Positions 38,759 to 47,515 of a stretch of DNA of 64,000 nt are shown one piece after another. The stretch spans positions 24,098 to 88,097 of IMG/VR virus record IMGVR_UViG_3300042301_002363. The stretch is one strand, 5' to 3'. This DNA is from a virus. The notes below the pieces were generated by a model, which did not search any database, was not told the origin of the DNA, and saw only the letters and a program-made list of their open reading frames with translations. Position numbers and translations under genes: made by a program. Numbering within the stretch: position 1 is the stretch's first letter; every line of letters begins with the position of its first letter.

Positions 38759-40648
38759 TTAACTGCCTATTATTTTTACAAATGCAGGTTTGCTATCTGC
38801 AGCACCAGATATGGATATAATATCAAGAGATCCTGCACTTGTATTATACACATAATCAATGCCATTGGCTAATACCAGATATGGAAATGCTCCATTTTTT
38901 GGCACATATATGGTAATTGATGCAAATGCACCAAATCCATGTGTTATTGTAATTAGACCATTTAGTGGGGCTAACGTAACACTGAAAACATTTGCGTCTA
39001 ATCCATCTATTGTAACATCTGTAGCTGTTGATGATAACGTAATTCCTGTTCCTGCTTTTAATCCTTTTGTTGCCAAACTAGGACCATTTCCATCATTTAC
39101 TAATGATTCATGCGCTGTTGTACCAGCATCTGCTAAAACAACACCTGATCCAGAATCAGCATTTATAATTGTTATCTCGTCTGTTGCAGAATCTGTTGTT
39201 ATAGAAATACCTGCACCTGCCACAAACGTCAAAGTATCATTGTTACTATCTGCTACTACTGTAGGCTGTGTCGCAACTGCAATATTTTTAAAAATAAATT
39301 GCGATGACCCAAGATCACTGTTTGTAATTGTGAGTTCATCAGTTGCTGGATTTGTTGTAACCGCAATACCTGTTCCAGACACAACTGTCAAAGTATCGTT
39401 ATTAGTATCTGCTACAATAGTTGGTTGTGTTGCTACTGCAACATTTTTAAATATATTCTGAGCTGAACCTGGATCAGTATTAGTCACAGTGTAAGTTGTT
39501 TGAGCACCTACTACATTAGGATTAACTTGAATCCCTGCTCCAGCTGCAACTACAAAGGTTTGAGTACTTGTTGGAATAAAATCTAAGAAATTTTCAAATG
39601 CTATTTTTACTTGCTGACAACCATCCACATACGTAATTGTAAACGTTGAACTATTATTTGGATAACACCATGCACCTGTTGTAGCAGCTATCCATGGAGC
39701 ATCAAAAATAATATTTGAAATTGGTGCAGCGTTATTATATTTTGTATCAATTAAATCAGAGTTCAACCATACTAAATTTCCAATAACCTCAGCATTGTAA
39801 AGATTACCATCATTGTCTTTATATGCGTTTGATATAAAGTCTCCATCTGTTTCATTACAGTCAATTGGTCTTACCAATCTTACTTTGTATCCAAATCTAT
39901 ACGAACCAGGATTATATGGTGAAATTGTATCTGATAAATAATCAACTCCATAAGCATACGCAGTAGCAGTATTATCGTTACCTGACCAATACACAGTACC
40001 TTGCCCATTATTTGTAGCAAAAAATCCTGTTGATCCATTTCTGACAACAGTTGGAGAAACACCTAATCCTGAACTATTAGTTGCACCACTATTTGGTAAT
40101 GACCAACATGTAGTTGATTTTATTTTTCCTCCTGCGTGATTTAACCAAGGAGTTTGTGTAGCAGCAGGATCTAGCGCTAATGCTAATGCGTACCAGTCAT
40201 TATTATTTGGAACTCGCCAAGTATTTATCTGATTATCTAGAGGATTGATATTAACAATACCACCAGCAGTTCTTCCATCACCAGCAGTTCCTACGTTTAA
40301 TGTGTACCAGTTATAAAGTTTTCCTACATGCGCGCACGTAGCAGTAGAATCAGTACATAATACAATGTAGTCAGGATTATCTATTTCTATTACTGCAGGA
40401 ATTGAACAACATGCTCCAAGACATATGTAATCCACAATTGCTTCCAATGCTTCTACAAGAGATGAGTTTGTTGGAATTATAGGAGAATCCTTGCATGTTA
40501 TTGCAGGTCCTGTATATACAACGCATTGTGCATTGATTATTTCAGTACATGGTTGTGGATCTAGACATACTGGAGGTGGTGTAATACATGGTTCAGGTAT
40601 TGCTGGTCCACATCCACATCCTTGACAGTTATTATTATAAGTTCCCAT
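38759..40648 (-). CDS. Fibre/decoration protein with FISUMP-like (C-type-lectin-like) domain and tandem repeats, 629 aa
   Basis: The N-terminus is Cys/Pro-rich (NNCQGCGCGPAIPEPC) and shares CVVYTGPAITC with the anchors of the two fibres upstream. Residues about 108-262 match the C-terminal half of the FISUMP family: GKLYNWYTLNV, WRVPNNNDWYALALAL, TVYWSGNDN and RFGYKVRLVRP. Residues about 270-335 match the N-terminal half of the same family (DNDGNLYNAEVIGNLVWLNS, WIAATTGAWCYPNN), so the order appears permuted. Residues about 345-500 carry two to three copies of a 53-residue repeat (FKNIAVATQPTVVADSNNDT), typical of trimeric fibre shafts; a small beta-rich C-terminus follows. I infer a surface fibre that binds host glycans or proteins. 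Confidence 0.7.
   Translation of the reverse strand: MGTYNNNCQGCGCGPAIPEPCITPPPVCLDPQPCTEIINAQCVVYTGPAITCKDSPIIPTNSSLVEALEAIVDYICLGACCSIPAVIEIDNPDYIVLCTDSTATCAHVGKLYNWYTLNVGTAGDGRTAGGIVNINPLDNQINTWRVPNNNDWYALALALDPAATQTPWLNHAGGKIKSTTCWSLPNSGATNSSGLGVSPTVVRNGSTGFFATNNGQGTVYWSGNDNTATAYAYGVDYLSDTISPYNPGSYRFGYKVRLVRPIDCNETDGDFISNAYKDNDGNLYNAEVIGNLVWLNSDLIDTKYNNAAPISNIIFDAPWIAATTGAWCYPNNSSTFTITYVDGCQQVKIAFENFLDFIPTSTQTFVVAAGAGIQVNPNVVGAQTTYTVTNTDPGSAQNIFKNVAVATQPTIVADTNNDTLTVVSGTGIAVTTNPATDELTITNSDLGSSQFIFKNIAVATQPTVVADSNNDTLTFVAGAGISITTDSATDEITIINADSGSGVVLADAGTTAHESLVNDGNGPSLATKGLKAGTGITLSSTATDVTIDGLDANVFSVTLAPLNGLITITHGFGAFASITIYVPKNGAFPYLVLANGIDYVYNTSAGSLDIISISGAADSKPAFVKIIGS
39170..39470 (-). 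repeat. Tandem 159-nt coding repeat in fibre shaft
   Basis: Two well-preserved copies, offset by 159 nt (53 codons), encode FKN(I/V)AVATQPT(V/I)VAD and the following TNPATDELTI / TDSATDEITI segments. A weaker third unit lies upstream in the protein. The DNA copies differ at many third positions, so the duplication is not recent. Repeats of this type build trimeric beta-structured fibre shafts. Confidence 0.65.
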
Positions 40649-40680
40649 ATTTATTTTTTAATTTATTTACAATCATTTAT

Positions 40681-42045
40681 TTACACTTCAGTATATGTTA
40701 CATCCATAGTCAGATTATCACATGGACATCCAAGTTCTGAAAGCACCTCTGGTCTTACTACTAGTTTTACTCGCATGTCCCCATTATCAGTATAGTCCCC
40801 CCAACTTTGGTTTGCATTTAAATCATCTACTAATTCTGTAATATTAACAGGTAATCCCATAGGTCCTGAAGGTACATAGTATCCTATCTGTATTTCATTA
40901 CAATAAAAAGTTACTAAATTAACAGGATAAAATGCTATATAATTTGAATATACTATACAAGCTTCAGGTAAAATTCCATTACAAGGTACTATTTCATGCA
41001 ATATGCATGATGGTACTCCCAGACATCCATCTAATGTATATCCATCAGGACAAGTCCATGTTATAGTTTCACCAGGTGCACCTATCACCAATGGTGGTGT
41101 AGACACTAAACTTGCTGATGAAAATAAAATATATGGTTCTAGGTCAGCAACTGTCATTGTTGGATCTGCCATTAGCGTCATTAAATCAGCTTCACTGATA
41201 TCATATATTTCTGCACCAAATGATGCAGGTGTTCCAAAATCCATTCCTGACAACTGCAATGTATGCAAACCAGCAGGTAAAGTAATTGGAAACATATGCC
41301 AAATCTTAAATGAATTTGGTTTACCAGAACTTGTTGGACTTCCTGTTGGACTATTAGATCCCCATATGTTTACAAGATTAAAGTTTGTGACACCACCATT
41401 AAAGGTTGTTGATGTTATTCCTGCTTTAATTTGATTATCACCAGCAATGGCAAAAATGTAAGTTTTTGTAGTGCTTATGTCAATGCAAAACTCAACGTCT
41501 AACCATTGATTGGCAGGATATCCTGTAGCCCATATTCCAACTGCATTTAATCTTCCATCAACATTATTTGCTGCTGCGTTTGTAAATACAGTATTACCTA
41601 TTACTGATGTAGATTGTATTGTGATTAATGATCCTGTTCCAGAATTCTCAAAAACTTGATAACCATTTGCACAGGTTGTACATATTGTGTCATTTTGCCA
41701 TCCATTTAATGGGAATATTTTTGTGCTAATATCTTCATATAACCTTGCACCAAAATTTCCATAGGCTGCACTATCACCTCCTCCAACAATGTTGTATATA
41801 GTTGCACCATCATCAGGTGTTGCTGCAATTACATCATATCTTTCACATTTTCTGATTATAGGATTATATATAAATCCTTCTGGACATTCACAGCAAATAA
41901 TTTCACACCAGTTTGCACCATCCCAATATTTAGTTGTACAGTTCCATGGATCAATCTCTTTCCATTGTGCAAGTGTTTTAACACGAACACTGCAGTTGCA
42001 GACATCAACCCAGTTTATACCATCAAATATCTTATACTTGTTCAT
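40681..42045 (-). CDS. Cys-rich fibre/adhesin protein sharing a domain with the hub protein, 454 aa
   Basis: The ATG at 42045 is 2 nt after the previous stop; a TTG ten codons upstream would overlap that gene. The N-terminus has two related units, KIFDGINWVDVCNC and KYWDGANWCEIICC, then the mini-motif CPEGFIYNPIIRKC. Residues about 85-315 are a beta-sandwich-like domain (NFGARLYEDISTKI, IAGDNQIKAG, HMFPITLPAGLHTLQLSG) that is clearly homologous to residues about 1364-1575 of the hub protein. CPDGYTLDGC follows, then a C-terminal beta domain with VPCNGILPEAC. It lies in the fibre cluster. I infer a surface adhesin or decoration; the domain resembles PA14/lectin-type folds only in general pattern. 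Confidence 0.7.
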   Translation of the reverse strand: MNKYKIFDGINWVDVCNCSVRVKTLAQWKEIDPWNCTTKYWDGANWCEIICCECPEGFIYNPIIRKCERYDVIAATPDDGATIYNIVGGGDSAAYGNFGARLYEDISTKIFPLNGWQNDTICTTCANGYQVFENSGTGSLITIQSTSVIGNTVFTNAAANNVDGRLNAVGIWATGYPANQWLDVEFCIDISTTKTYIFAIAGDNQIKAGITSTTFNGGVTNFNLVNIWGSNSPTGSPTSSGKPNSFKIWHMFPITLPAGLHTLQLSGMDFGTPASFGAEIYDISEADLMTLMADPTMTVADLEPYILFSSASLVSTPPLVIGAPGETITWTCPDGYTLDGCLGVPSCILHEIVPCNGILPEACIVYSNYIAFYPVNLVTFYCNEIQIGYYVPSGPMGLPVNITELVDDLNANQSWGDYTDNGDMRVKLVVRPEVLSELGCPCDNLTMDVTYTEV

Positions 42046-42047
42046 AG

Positions 42048-42749
42048 TTACAGTGGTGTGCAAGGCTGAATCCAAAGATCACCTGGTCTTATTGTGTTAT
42101 TAACTCCAATATAATTTACTCCAAATCCTTCAATAGAACCATAGATGCTATCAAAATCAGATTGTGTTGGTTCAATTGTTTGTACAAAAACAGCAACTCC
42201 TCTACCTGACTTACCCTCAGCTCCTGAATTTCCAGGTAAACCTTGTATTCCTGGAGGGCCAATTGGTCCAGGAGTACCAGTAGCTCCAGTAGCCCCAGGT
42301 GTACCAGCACATCCATTACATGCAAAACTAGTACTTATAAGAGTATCAGATATGCCATCAAAATAATCTATTTGAACACCACCACATGGACAATGTCTAC
42401 TTCCTGAAAGTACTGTAGATACCTTTATATAATTACCATTTATACCTGCTGCTCCATTTGTACCTCTTACACCTGGAGGGCCAGGTAGTAATTGTATATT
42501 GCATATTTGGTCTATGACAAGTTGAAACAATTCTGAGAAATCAGTTGGTGGACATGAAATATCATTAAAACAAGAAATGTCATATCTGGTAGGATCAAGC
42601 ATTACTAACGTATCACAAAACTTAATAGCAAGTTTGTACAATACTTCAGTTATTGTATCACCATTACACAGTTTCAAACATGGAATATCTGGACCTTCCC
42701 AGATCACACAGTTTGAAGAAGTTTTTATACATCCATCTTTGCTTTTCAT
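42048..42749 (-). CDS. Collagen-like head/tail fibre, 233 aa
   Basis: The N-terminus (CVIWEGPDIPCLKLCNGDT) is the same anchor module as in the next fibre upstream. Collagen-type Gly-X-Y repeats occur at about residues 91-105 (LPGPPGVRGTNGAAG) and again at about 142-182 (GTPGATGATGTPGPIGPPG and onward), separated by a short Cys-containing segment with CPCGG and CNGC. A small globular C-terminus ends in DLWIQPCTPL. Gly-X-Y repeats in phage fibres form trimeric shafts. It starts 10 nt below the 529-residue fibre, and its stop is 2 nt before the next ATG. I infer a trimeric fibre attached to the capsid or tail through the Cys-rich anchor. Confidence 0.75.
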   Translation of the reverse strand: MKSKDGCIKTSSNCVIWEGPDIPCLKLCNGDTITEVLYKLAIKFCDTLVMLDPTRYDISCFNDISCPPTDFSELFQLVIDQICNIQLLPGPPGVRGTNGAAGINGNYIKVSTVLSGSRHCPCGGVQIDYFDGISDTLISTSFACNGCAGTPGATGATGTPGPIGPPGIQGLPGNSGAEGKSGRGVAVFVQTIEPTQSDFDSIYGSIEGFGVNYIGVNNTIRPGDLWIQPCTPL

Positions 42750-42759
42750 ATCTAATTTT

Positions 42760-44349
42760 TTAACATGTTCCTAAACTTGTTAATGTCGTATCTAACCCTA
42801 TTGTACTTGGTAAAGGAGCACCTCCTGCCAATTCTGCACTAACAAGACAAAGAACACTTCTTGTTGCATTTATACATCCTTCACCTGGGCAATAAATCAA
42901 CCCACTTGAGAAGAACATAGTAGTTCCAAAAGATTGACCATTTGGAATAGTTATTACAAGATCTGTTTCTACTACTGGATCTGAACTACAAGCGACATAC
43001 TCAATTCGTATTGTAACCTCTATTGCTGTTCCAGTATTTATTAACGCAGCTCCTAAGCTATCTAATAAATCAACTCTTAGTGTTGTTTGTGTAGGATTAA
43101 ATGGTGTAATCACTGGTCCTATTGGATTAGTACAATTTTGTGGTTTACCAACAACTGAAGTACTTCTATAGAATAATTTTCCAACATATGGTAAATCTAC
43201 TAATACACCAGTTGTTTCAACAGGACCAGATGTACCACAATCATAAATTGCAGAAACATTAATAACATATTCTACATCTGGATCAAGACCAGGACTTACA
43301 ATTGTATAACTCAATGGTGATGGTCCAACAGTAGTAGTTATTAATGGAACTCCTCCTCCTACATAGAATACTTCAATTTTGTAACCAACAGGTGGTTGTG
43401 ATCCAGTAGTCACTGGAGCAACCCATGTTATAGTTCCACCTGTAGTGCTTGTAGATGTTATTGCCACAGACACTGGTGGAATGGTTATACAAGGAATTGC
43501 AGGTGTTGTTGACATACAATCGTTTAGTTGACAAACAACCAACCAAAGATTTGTCATTGATTGCGCTGCTGTACTAGGATTAGTAATCCAACCTGCTATG
43601 TCACCATAAGTACCATCACCACATGGTAACGGTGTTGCTTCGTCAATACAAATTGTATTGAACATTTCTTGCCATTGTGTTAAAGTACCTAGTATTGATA
43701 AGTAACTACACAATGCTTGCTCCATGTTAGAGAATGCAGTTTCAATTGCTAATGTTTGTCCAGGAGCAGTTCCACTTAAACATTGAGTAGTAACATTAAT
43801 TATAGGTGGTACAGAACTACCTCCACCACCATTGTCAATGATATTCTGAATAATTTGTAATTGAGTATTTATTGAGTTTAGTACTGACTCAATACTTCCT
43901 ATGCTAAGGAGTATATCACAAATCTTTTGAGCAAGATACTCAACATACTCAACTATTGGCAATGCTGTAACAAGATCACCAGTTTCAGGATCAATGTATC
44001 GCAAACAACTTGGTAATTGAGCAATAATGATTGGAGTAGGTGGTACTGGTGGATCAACAGGTGGTAAACAAACTTGTGAGATTATTAACTGCAATGTTTC
44101 AAGTAATGTATCAGGTGGACATTGACCTGTTTCCAAAAGACACTCAAAATCAAGAGTAGATACATCTAGTATATTTTCAGTTATATCGCAAAGAACTTTT
44201 GCCATTTCGTAAATGACTATATCAATTGTATCTCCTCTACATAAATCTATGCATGGAATATCTGGTCCATCCCACGTTACGCAAGATGCAGAAACAGGCA
44301 TACAACCTGACTTTCTGTATTTATCAATATTTGATGGTAATGCTTTCAT
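42760..44349 (-). CDS. Fibre/decoration protein with fibronectin type III domain, 529 aa
   Basis: The N-terminus (about residues 10-60) holds the anchor CVTWDGPDIPCIDLCRGDT, followed by Cys- and Pro-rich segments (CPPDTLLETLQLIISQVCLP). A helical trimer-like region surrounds SVLNSINTQLQIIQNIIDNG. Residues about 285-385 fit a fibronectin III domain (TGGTITWVAPVTTG, PVGYKIEVFYVGG, LDPDVEYVINVSAIYDCG). The C-terminal 140 residues form another beta domain ending SLGTC. Such modular proteins decorate crAss-like capsids or tails. It follows the small Cys gene without overlap. Confidence 0.7.
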   Translation of the reverse strand: MKALPSNIDKYRKSGCMPVSASCVTWDGPDIPCIDLCRGDTIDIVIYEMAKVLCDITENILDVSTLDFECLLETGQCPPDTLLETLQLIISQVCLPPVDPPVPPTPIIIAQLPSCLRYIDPETGDLVTALPIVEYVEYLAQKICDILLSIGSIESVLNSINTQLQIIQNIIDNGGGGSSVPPIINVTTQCLSGTAPGQTLAIETAFSNMEQALCSYLSILGTLTQWQEMFNTICIDEATPLPCGDGTYGDIAGWITNPSTAAQSMTNLWLVVCQLNDCMSTTPAIPCITIPPVSVAITSTSTTGGTITWVAPVTTGSQPPVGYKIEVFYVGGGVPLITTTVGPSPLSYTIVSPGLDPDVEYVINVSAIYDCGTSGPVETTGVLVDLPYVGKLFYRSTSVVGKPQNCTNPIGPVITPFNPTQTTLRVDLLDSLGAALINTGTAIEVTIRIEYVACSSDPVVETDLVITIPNGQSFGTTMFFSSGLIYCPGEGCINATRSVLCLVSAELAGGAPLPSTIGLDTTLTSLGTC

Positions 44350-44577
44350 TTATAACGTGTTAATGTATTCTGTTACAGTATTATATCCACAACAACTATT
44401 ATCAGCAGGAAGTCCACAATTCTGACGTTCTAATCCTCTTTCATATATGTTTTTCATTTCATATGCCAAATCAGGATCCAATCGCTTCTTACATCCTTCA
44501 ATGCCAAAGCGACTATTGTTAAACTCTTGAAATAAAGAGTCAGCAAACAATTCATTTATGTAAACTTGTGTATCCAT
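44350..44577 (-). CDS. Small hypothetical protein, 75 aa
   Basis: The ATG overlaps the stop of the zinc-ribbon gene by one base (TAATG), and its stop directly abuts the FN3 fibre start, which supports a real gene. The N-terminus is acidic and helical (YINELFADSLFQEFNNSRFG); four Cys are spread across the second half (EGCKKRL, QNCGLP, NSCCGYN). The size and location suggest a small chaperone, adaptor or minor virion protein of the fibre cluster. No family is recognised. Confidence 0.6.
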   Translation of the reverse strand: MDTQVYINELFADSLFQEFNNSRFGIEGCKKRLDPDLAYEMKNIYERGLERQNCGLPADNSCCGYNTVTEYINTL

Positions 44578-44762
44578 TATTGTTTAGGATAATAGTTATG
44601 TGGTATGTCCCATACATATGGTCCATTATTTTCGTCTGTTGCGTTTGGTCTCAATGATTTCTCATATACTGCAATACAGTTTGAGCATACTGATTTACCA
44701 TCTGACGCAATTCTTTGTTGGCAACTACATGATAGTTTAGTTCCGCAATGTGTGCATTTCAT
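44577..44762 (-). CDS. Small zinc-ribbon protein, 61 aa
   Basis: CTHCGTKLSCSC at the N-terminus and CSNC about 20 residues later form a classic four-Cys zinc-ribbon layout (CxxC...CxxC, with extra Cys at CSC). The tail is Pro/Tyr-rich (WDIPHNYYPKQ). It starts 18 nt after the upstream gene's stop and overlaps the next gene by one base. Zinc ribbons this small usually bind nucleic acid or a protein partner; the role here is unknown. Confidence 0.6.
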   Translation of the reverse strand: MKCTHCGTKLSCSCQQRIASDGKSVCSNCIAVYEKSLRPNATDENNGPYVWDIPHNYYPKQ

Positions 44763-44780
44763 ATTCTTCTGTTTTTAAGG

Positions 44781-45338
44781 TTATCTACACGTAATACAAC
44801 AACCCATGATATACTTGTCCAAAAGTCTGTTGGCATATGACAACATTTCAACTCCTTGCTGTGGTGCATGACAGTATTCTGCCTTTGCTTTAGCTGCATC
44901 AATAAGCATTTTGATATATCTTAGGTCATCTAATTTTTGTCTCTCCTCTGAGCTTGGTTCACATTCTTGCAAATGTAATTTGCAAATTTCTCCATAGTAC
45001 CTGTTTGTAACAGAAGTTGTTCTCAAATGATAGTACTTAACATACATTTGCTCATTAGGAGAAATACTATATCTAATAGTATAAAGACCATCATGTAATG
45101 GTGATCCTGGAGGACAGTCAATTCCTAAATCTGTGGCATCAAATACTGCACAAAAATTTGGAGTAAGTCCTAATGTTATATAGACAGGCTGATTAGTTCC
45201 TGGAATAGTAATGTCTAATTGTTGACATTCTATTGGTAATATTGCTGGATCAGCATAGATTGATGTATCAACAACTCTAATGATATTCTCACAAGCTGTC
45301 TCAGGTACATCTAACTGTAATATGTGTGTTATTGCCAT
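44781..45338 (-). CDS. Hypothetical structural protein with Cys C-terminus, 185 aa
   Basis: I prefer ATG 45338 (MAITHILQLDVPETACEN) over a TTG nine codons upstream. The N-terminal half is beta-rich (QLDITIPGTNQPVYITLG; LYTIRYSISPNEQMYVKYYH); the second half is helical (SSEERQKLDDLRYIKML) and ends in KYIMGCCITCR. This arrangement, a beta domain followed by a helical tail, resembles a conserved crAss-like protein near the fibre genes, but I cannot name it. A strong terminator lies about 70 nt upstream, so this gene probably begins the fibre transcription unit. Confidence 0.6.
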   Translation of the reverse strand: MAITHILQLDVPETACENIIRVVDTSIYADPAILPIECQQLDITIPGTNQPVYITLGLTPNFCAVFDATDLGIDCPPGSPLHDGLYTIRYSISPNEQMYVKYYHLRTTSVTNRYYGEICKLHLQECEPSSEERQKLDDLRYIKMLIDAAKAKAEYCHAPQQGVEMLSYANRLLDKYIMGCCITCR

Positions 45339-45395
45339 AGTTGCAGATTTTAAATACCGCTTCAATAAAATTTAAGAAATTTTTCTGAAAGATAC

Positions 45396-45430
45396 AACAA
45401 AAAAGAAAAAGAAGAGCGCAATGCCCTTCT
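45396..45430 (-). terminator. Strong intrinsic terminator after the 506-residue structural gene
   Basis: Minus-strand AGAAGGGC pairs with GCTCTTCT (one G-T pair) around a 5-nt loop, followed by TTTTCTTTTTTG. It lies 30 nt after the stop of the 506-residue gene and is the clearest terminator in the late module. It should define the end of the capsid transcription unit. Confidence 0.75.
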
Positions 45431-45459
45431 TTTCCTCTTTATAATAGTCAGGTATGCTA

Positions 45460-46980
45460 TTACGCAACAACCTGTAGGACAACGCCTGACTGAGCAGAAG
45501 TTAACCAAGTATTCCACCAAGTTTGGAATGTTGTTAAACTTGTAGCAGTTGCACCAGCAGCTGTTGTAAAGTTAGGAACAACAATCTTAACTAAGTATTG
45601 GTCATTATCATGCACACTAGTTGGGTTATTCTTACGTGGAATGCTGTGTAGTAAATAGTAAACACTATATCTGTTACCTCGTACGATTTCTGGTCCACCA
45701 GAGTTACTTGTACCAAGAGTAGTGTCATTCAATACTTCACGTAAACGTGGATCAGCATACCAAGGTTCTTGTTGGTAACGTTTAGCAAGAATTAGTTCAC
45801 GAACCAATGTCTCACCAAATCCTTTACCTTGTTTTGCTTCTTGAATTTCAGTAATTACTAAACAAGAAACTGAACAAGTATCACCACCAAGGTCATTAGA
45901 GTTGTTTGCGTAAGCAGCTACAGAAGCATAAAGCAAGATTGGCTCAGTTTCAAAATGATCTTGTGGATTAAATGAACAGTCACCAAATACTGTATCTACG
46001 TATGCACCAATGATATCAAGACAAGAACTAACAGTGTTTGCAGCAGCTCCAGTTGCAGGAACGTAAGTTGCAGTTGTAGTTGTACGATATACATTAATTG
46101 CAGTACCAGCAGGAATTGTTGCAGGTAAAATAAATGGAGTTCCATTTTGATTAACAAGTGGAACAGTAGTTGCACCTGCAACATATGTAGGTCCTACATA
46201 TGCAGAGTATCCAGCAATTTTAATCTTGTTGTTGACTTGAATTGCAGTAGCACCAGAACCAGCTGATACAACAGTAAGTGTTGATGTACCAATAGTACCA
46301 GAAGCAGTTGTAGCCAATGCAGTTTTAACATAGACCAAAGCTGCAACAAATTGGTTCAAGAATGGAGTAGAGTTGTTACCAGAAGAAACACTATTAATTT
46401 GGTCAGCCCATTGTAATAATACAACTGTAGGGTCAACTAAATCAGGAGTAGTTGCTGATACAACATTTGTACAACATCCAGAGTATGCACTAAGTGTTTG
46501 ATACAAGTTGTGATTCAAGAAACGTAATGCTGGAGAACCTTTGATGTCCAAACGTAAGTCATACATTGTATCACAAGTAAGACCACAGTTGATTTGACAA
46601 ATTTCAAGAACTTCGTTTACTGGAGCTGCAGGATCTGTTCTGTAGAACGAACTTACAAACTTAGCATTGATGCCTTTTGATTTTACAGACTCTTTGTAAC
46701 CTCCATGGAAAGGACCAATCTTGTCCAATGAATGGAAACTACCTTGTGCCAAGTACACTTGAGAATAAGCATTCGCAGTTGTAGCTGGTCCATAAGTAGG
46801 AGCAACAGCAGGGTCAATAGGTACGTTTGTCAACGCGTTAACAATAGCAACTTGACCTGCATTAATAGCCAAGGTTGTTGCTGGAGTAGCACCACCACTA
46901 GGGAATGGTACTGGAGTTACACCACCCGCTGGGTGAGTTGCAACTAGCATTTTCTGAAATGCATGTGGAAAATAAGCCAT
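45460..46980 (-). CDS. Major-type structural protein, 506 aa
   Basis: MAYFPHAFQKMLVATHPAGG opens a protein with a small-residue-rich beta domain, a conserved core (YDLRLDIKGSPALRFLNHNL, followed by several Cys), a Thr/Ala/Val/Gly-rich insert at about 230-320, and a conserved C-terminal part (EIQEAKQGKGFGETLVRELI, RYSVYYLLHSIPRKNNP). The last pattern is one I associate with structural proteins near the connector genes in crAss-like phages. Codon use appears biased toward efficient codons, like the major capsid gene, and a strong terminator follows, so it may be abundant. Whether it is a tail-tube, capsid-auxiliary or other major component cannot be decided here. Confidence 0.65.
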   Translation of the reverse strand: MAYFPHAFQKMLVATHPAGGVTPVPFPSGGATPATTLAINAGQVAIVNALTNVPIDPAVAPTYGPATTANAYSQVYLAQGSFHSLDKIGPFHGGYKESVKSKGINAKFVSSFYRTDPAAPVNEVLEICQINCGLTCDTMYDLRLDIKGSPALRFLNHNLYQTLSAYSGCCTNVVSATTPDLVDPTVVLLQWADQINSVSSGNNSTPFLNQFVAALVYVKTALATTASGTIGTSTLTVVSAGSGATAIQVNNKIKIAGYSAYVGPTYVAGATTVPLVNQNGTPFILPATIPAGTAINVYRTTTTATYVPATGAAANTVSSCLDIIGAYVDTVFGDCSFNPQDHFETEPILLYASVAAYANNSNDLGGDTCSVSCLVITEIQEAKQGKGFGETLVRELILAKRYQQEPWYADPRLREVLNDTTLGTSNSGGPEIVRGNRYSVYYLLHSIPRKNNPTSVHDNDQYLVKIVVPNFTTAAGATATSLTTFQTWWNTWLTSAQSGVVLQVVA

Positions 46981-47023
46981 AACAAATAGATTTAAAAATT
47001 AAACAAAAAAAACAATTAACAAT

Positions 47024-47503
47024 TTATTTTAAAAACTTGAGTTTATACTTTGCTGAGTTCAATGCAGATTTGACATTGTCAAGATCGTTTACTATTTCGC
47101 TATAAGGCATCATAGCTTGTAGTTCATTTACTTCAGAAGTAAGCTCTCGTATATAAGATAATGCATCTTCAACAGAATTGCAAACTTTTTTTGAATATTC
47201 TTCTTCATGAGAACATTCAACAATTCTTTCTACTGCACCTTGATACCCTTCAATAAGAGTATCTGCATGATCAGGTAATGCTTCATACAAATCTCCAAGA
47301 GCTTTGTGTGCAGCAAAAGAACCTAGGTCTTTTACTTTAAGATGTAACTTGTGAAAACATGATGCAGCATCCATAAGTTTATAACCTAATTTTGCCACCT
47401 CTTCATCAAGAGGGTTTTCAGAACTACGATAAGTTTCTTTATCAATAGCTGCTGTAATCAAAGGGCGTCTTTTTAATGAGTATCCACCAGTAAAATCATC
47501 CAT
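47024..47503 (-). CDS. Helical hypothetical protein, 159 aa
   Basis: The protein is almost entirely helical: SSENPLDEEVAKLGYKLMDA, HKLHLKVKDLGSFAAHKALG and a C-terminal coiled-coil-like NELQAMMPYSEIVNDLDNVK. There is no motif of known function. It starts 12 nt below the 233-residue connector gene and precedes the 506-residue structural gene after a 43-nt AT-rich gap. The position between connector and structural genes suggests a virion or assembly role, perhaps a chaperone; this is inference from context only. Confidence 0.6.
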   Translation of the reverse strand: MDDFTGGYSLKRRPLITAAIDKETYRSSENPLDEEVAKLGYKLMDAASCFHKLHLKVKDLGSFAAHKALGDLYEALPDHADTLIEGYQGAVERIVECSHEEEYSKKVCNSVEDALSYIRELTSEVNELQAMMPYSEIVNDLDNVKSALNSAKYKLKFLK

Positions 47504-47515
47504 AATATTTTATAT

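Noticed and set aside
38859-39461. 200-codon plus-strand ORF
   Set aside because: It is antisense to the repetitive fibre gene; its Val/Ala/Ser-rich repeats simply mirror the tandem repeat.
41003-41434. 143-codon plus-strand ORF
   Set aside because: It is antisense to the fibre gene, whose domain homology to the hub protein proves the minus frame.
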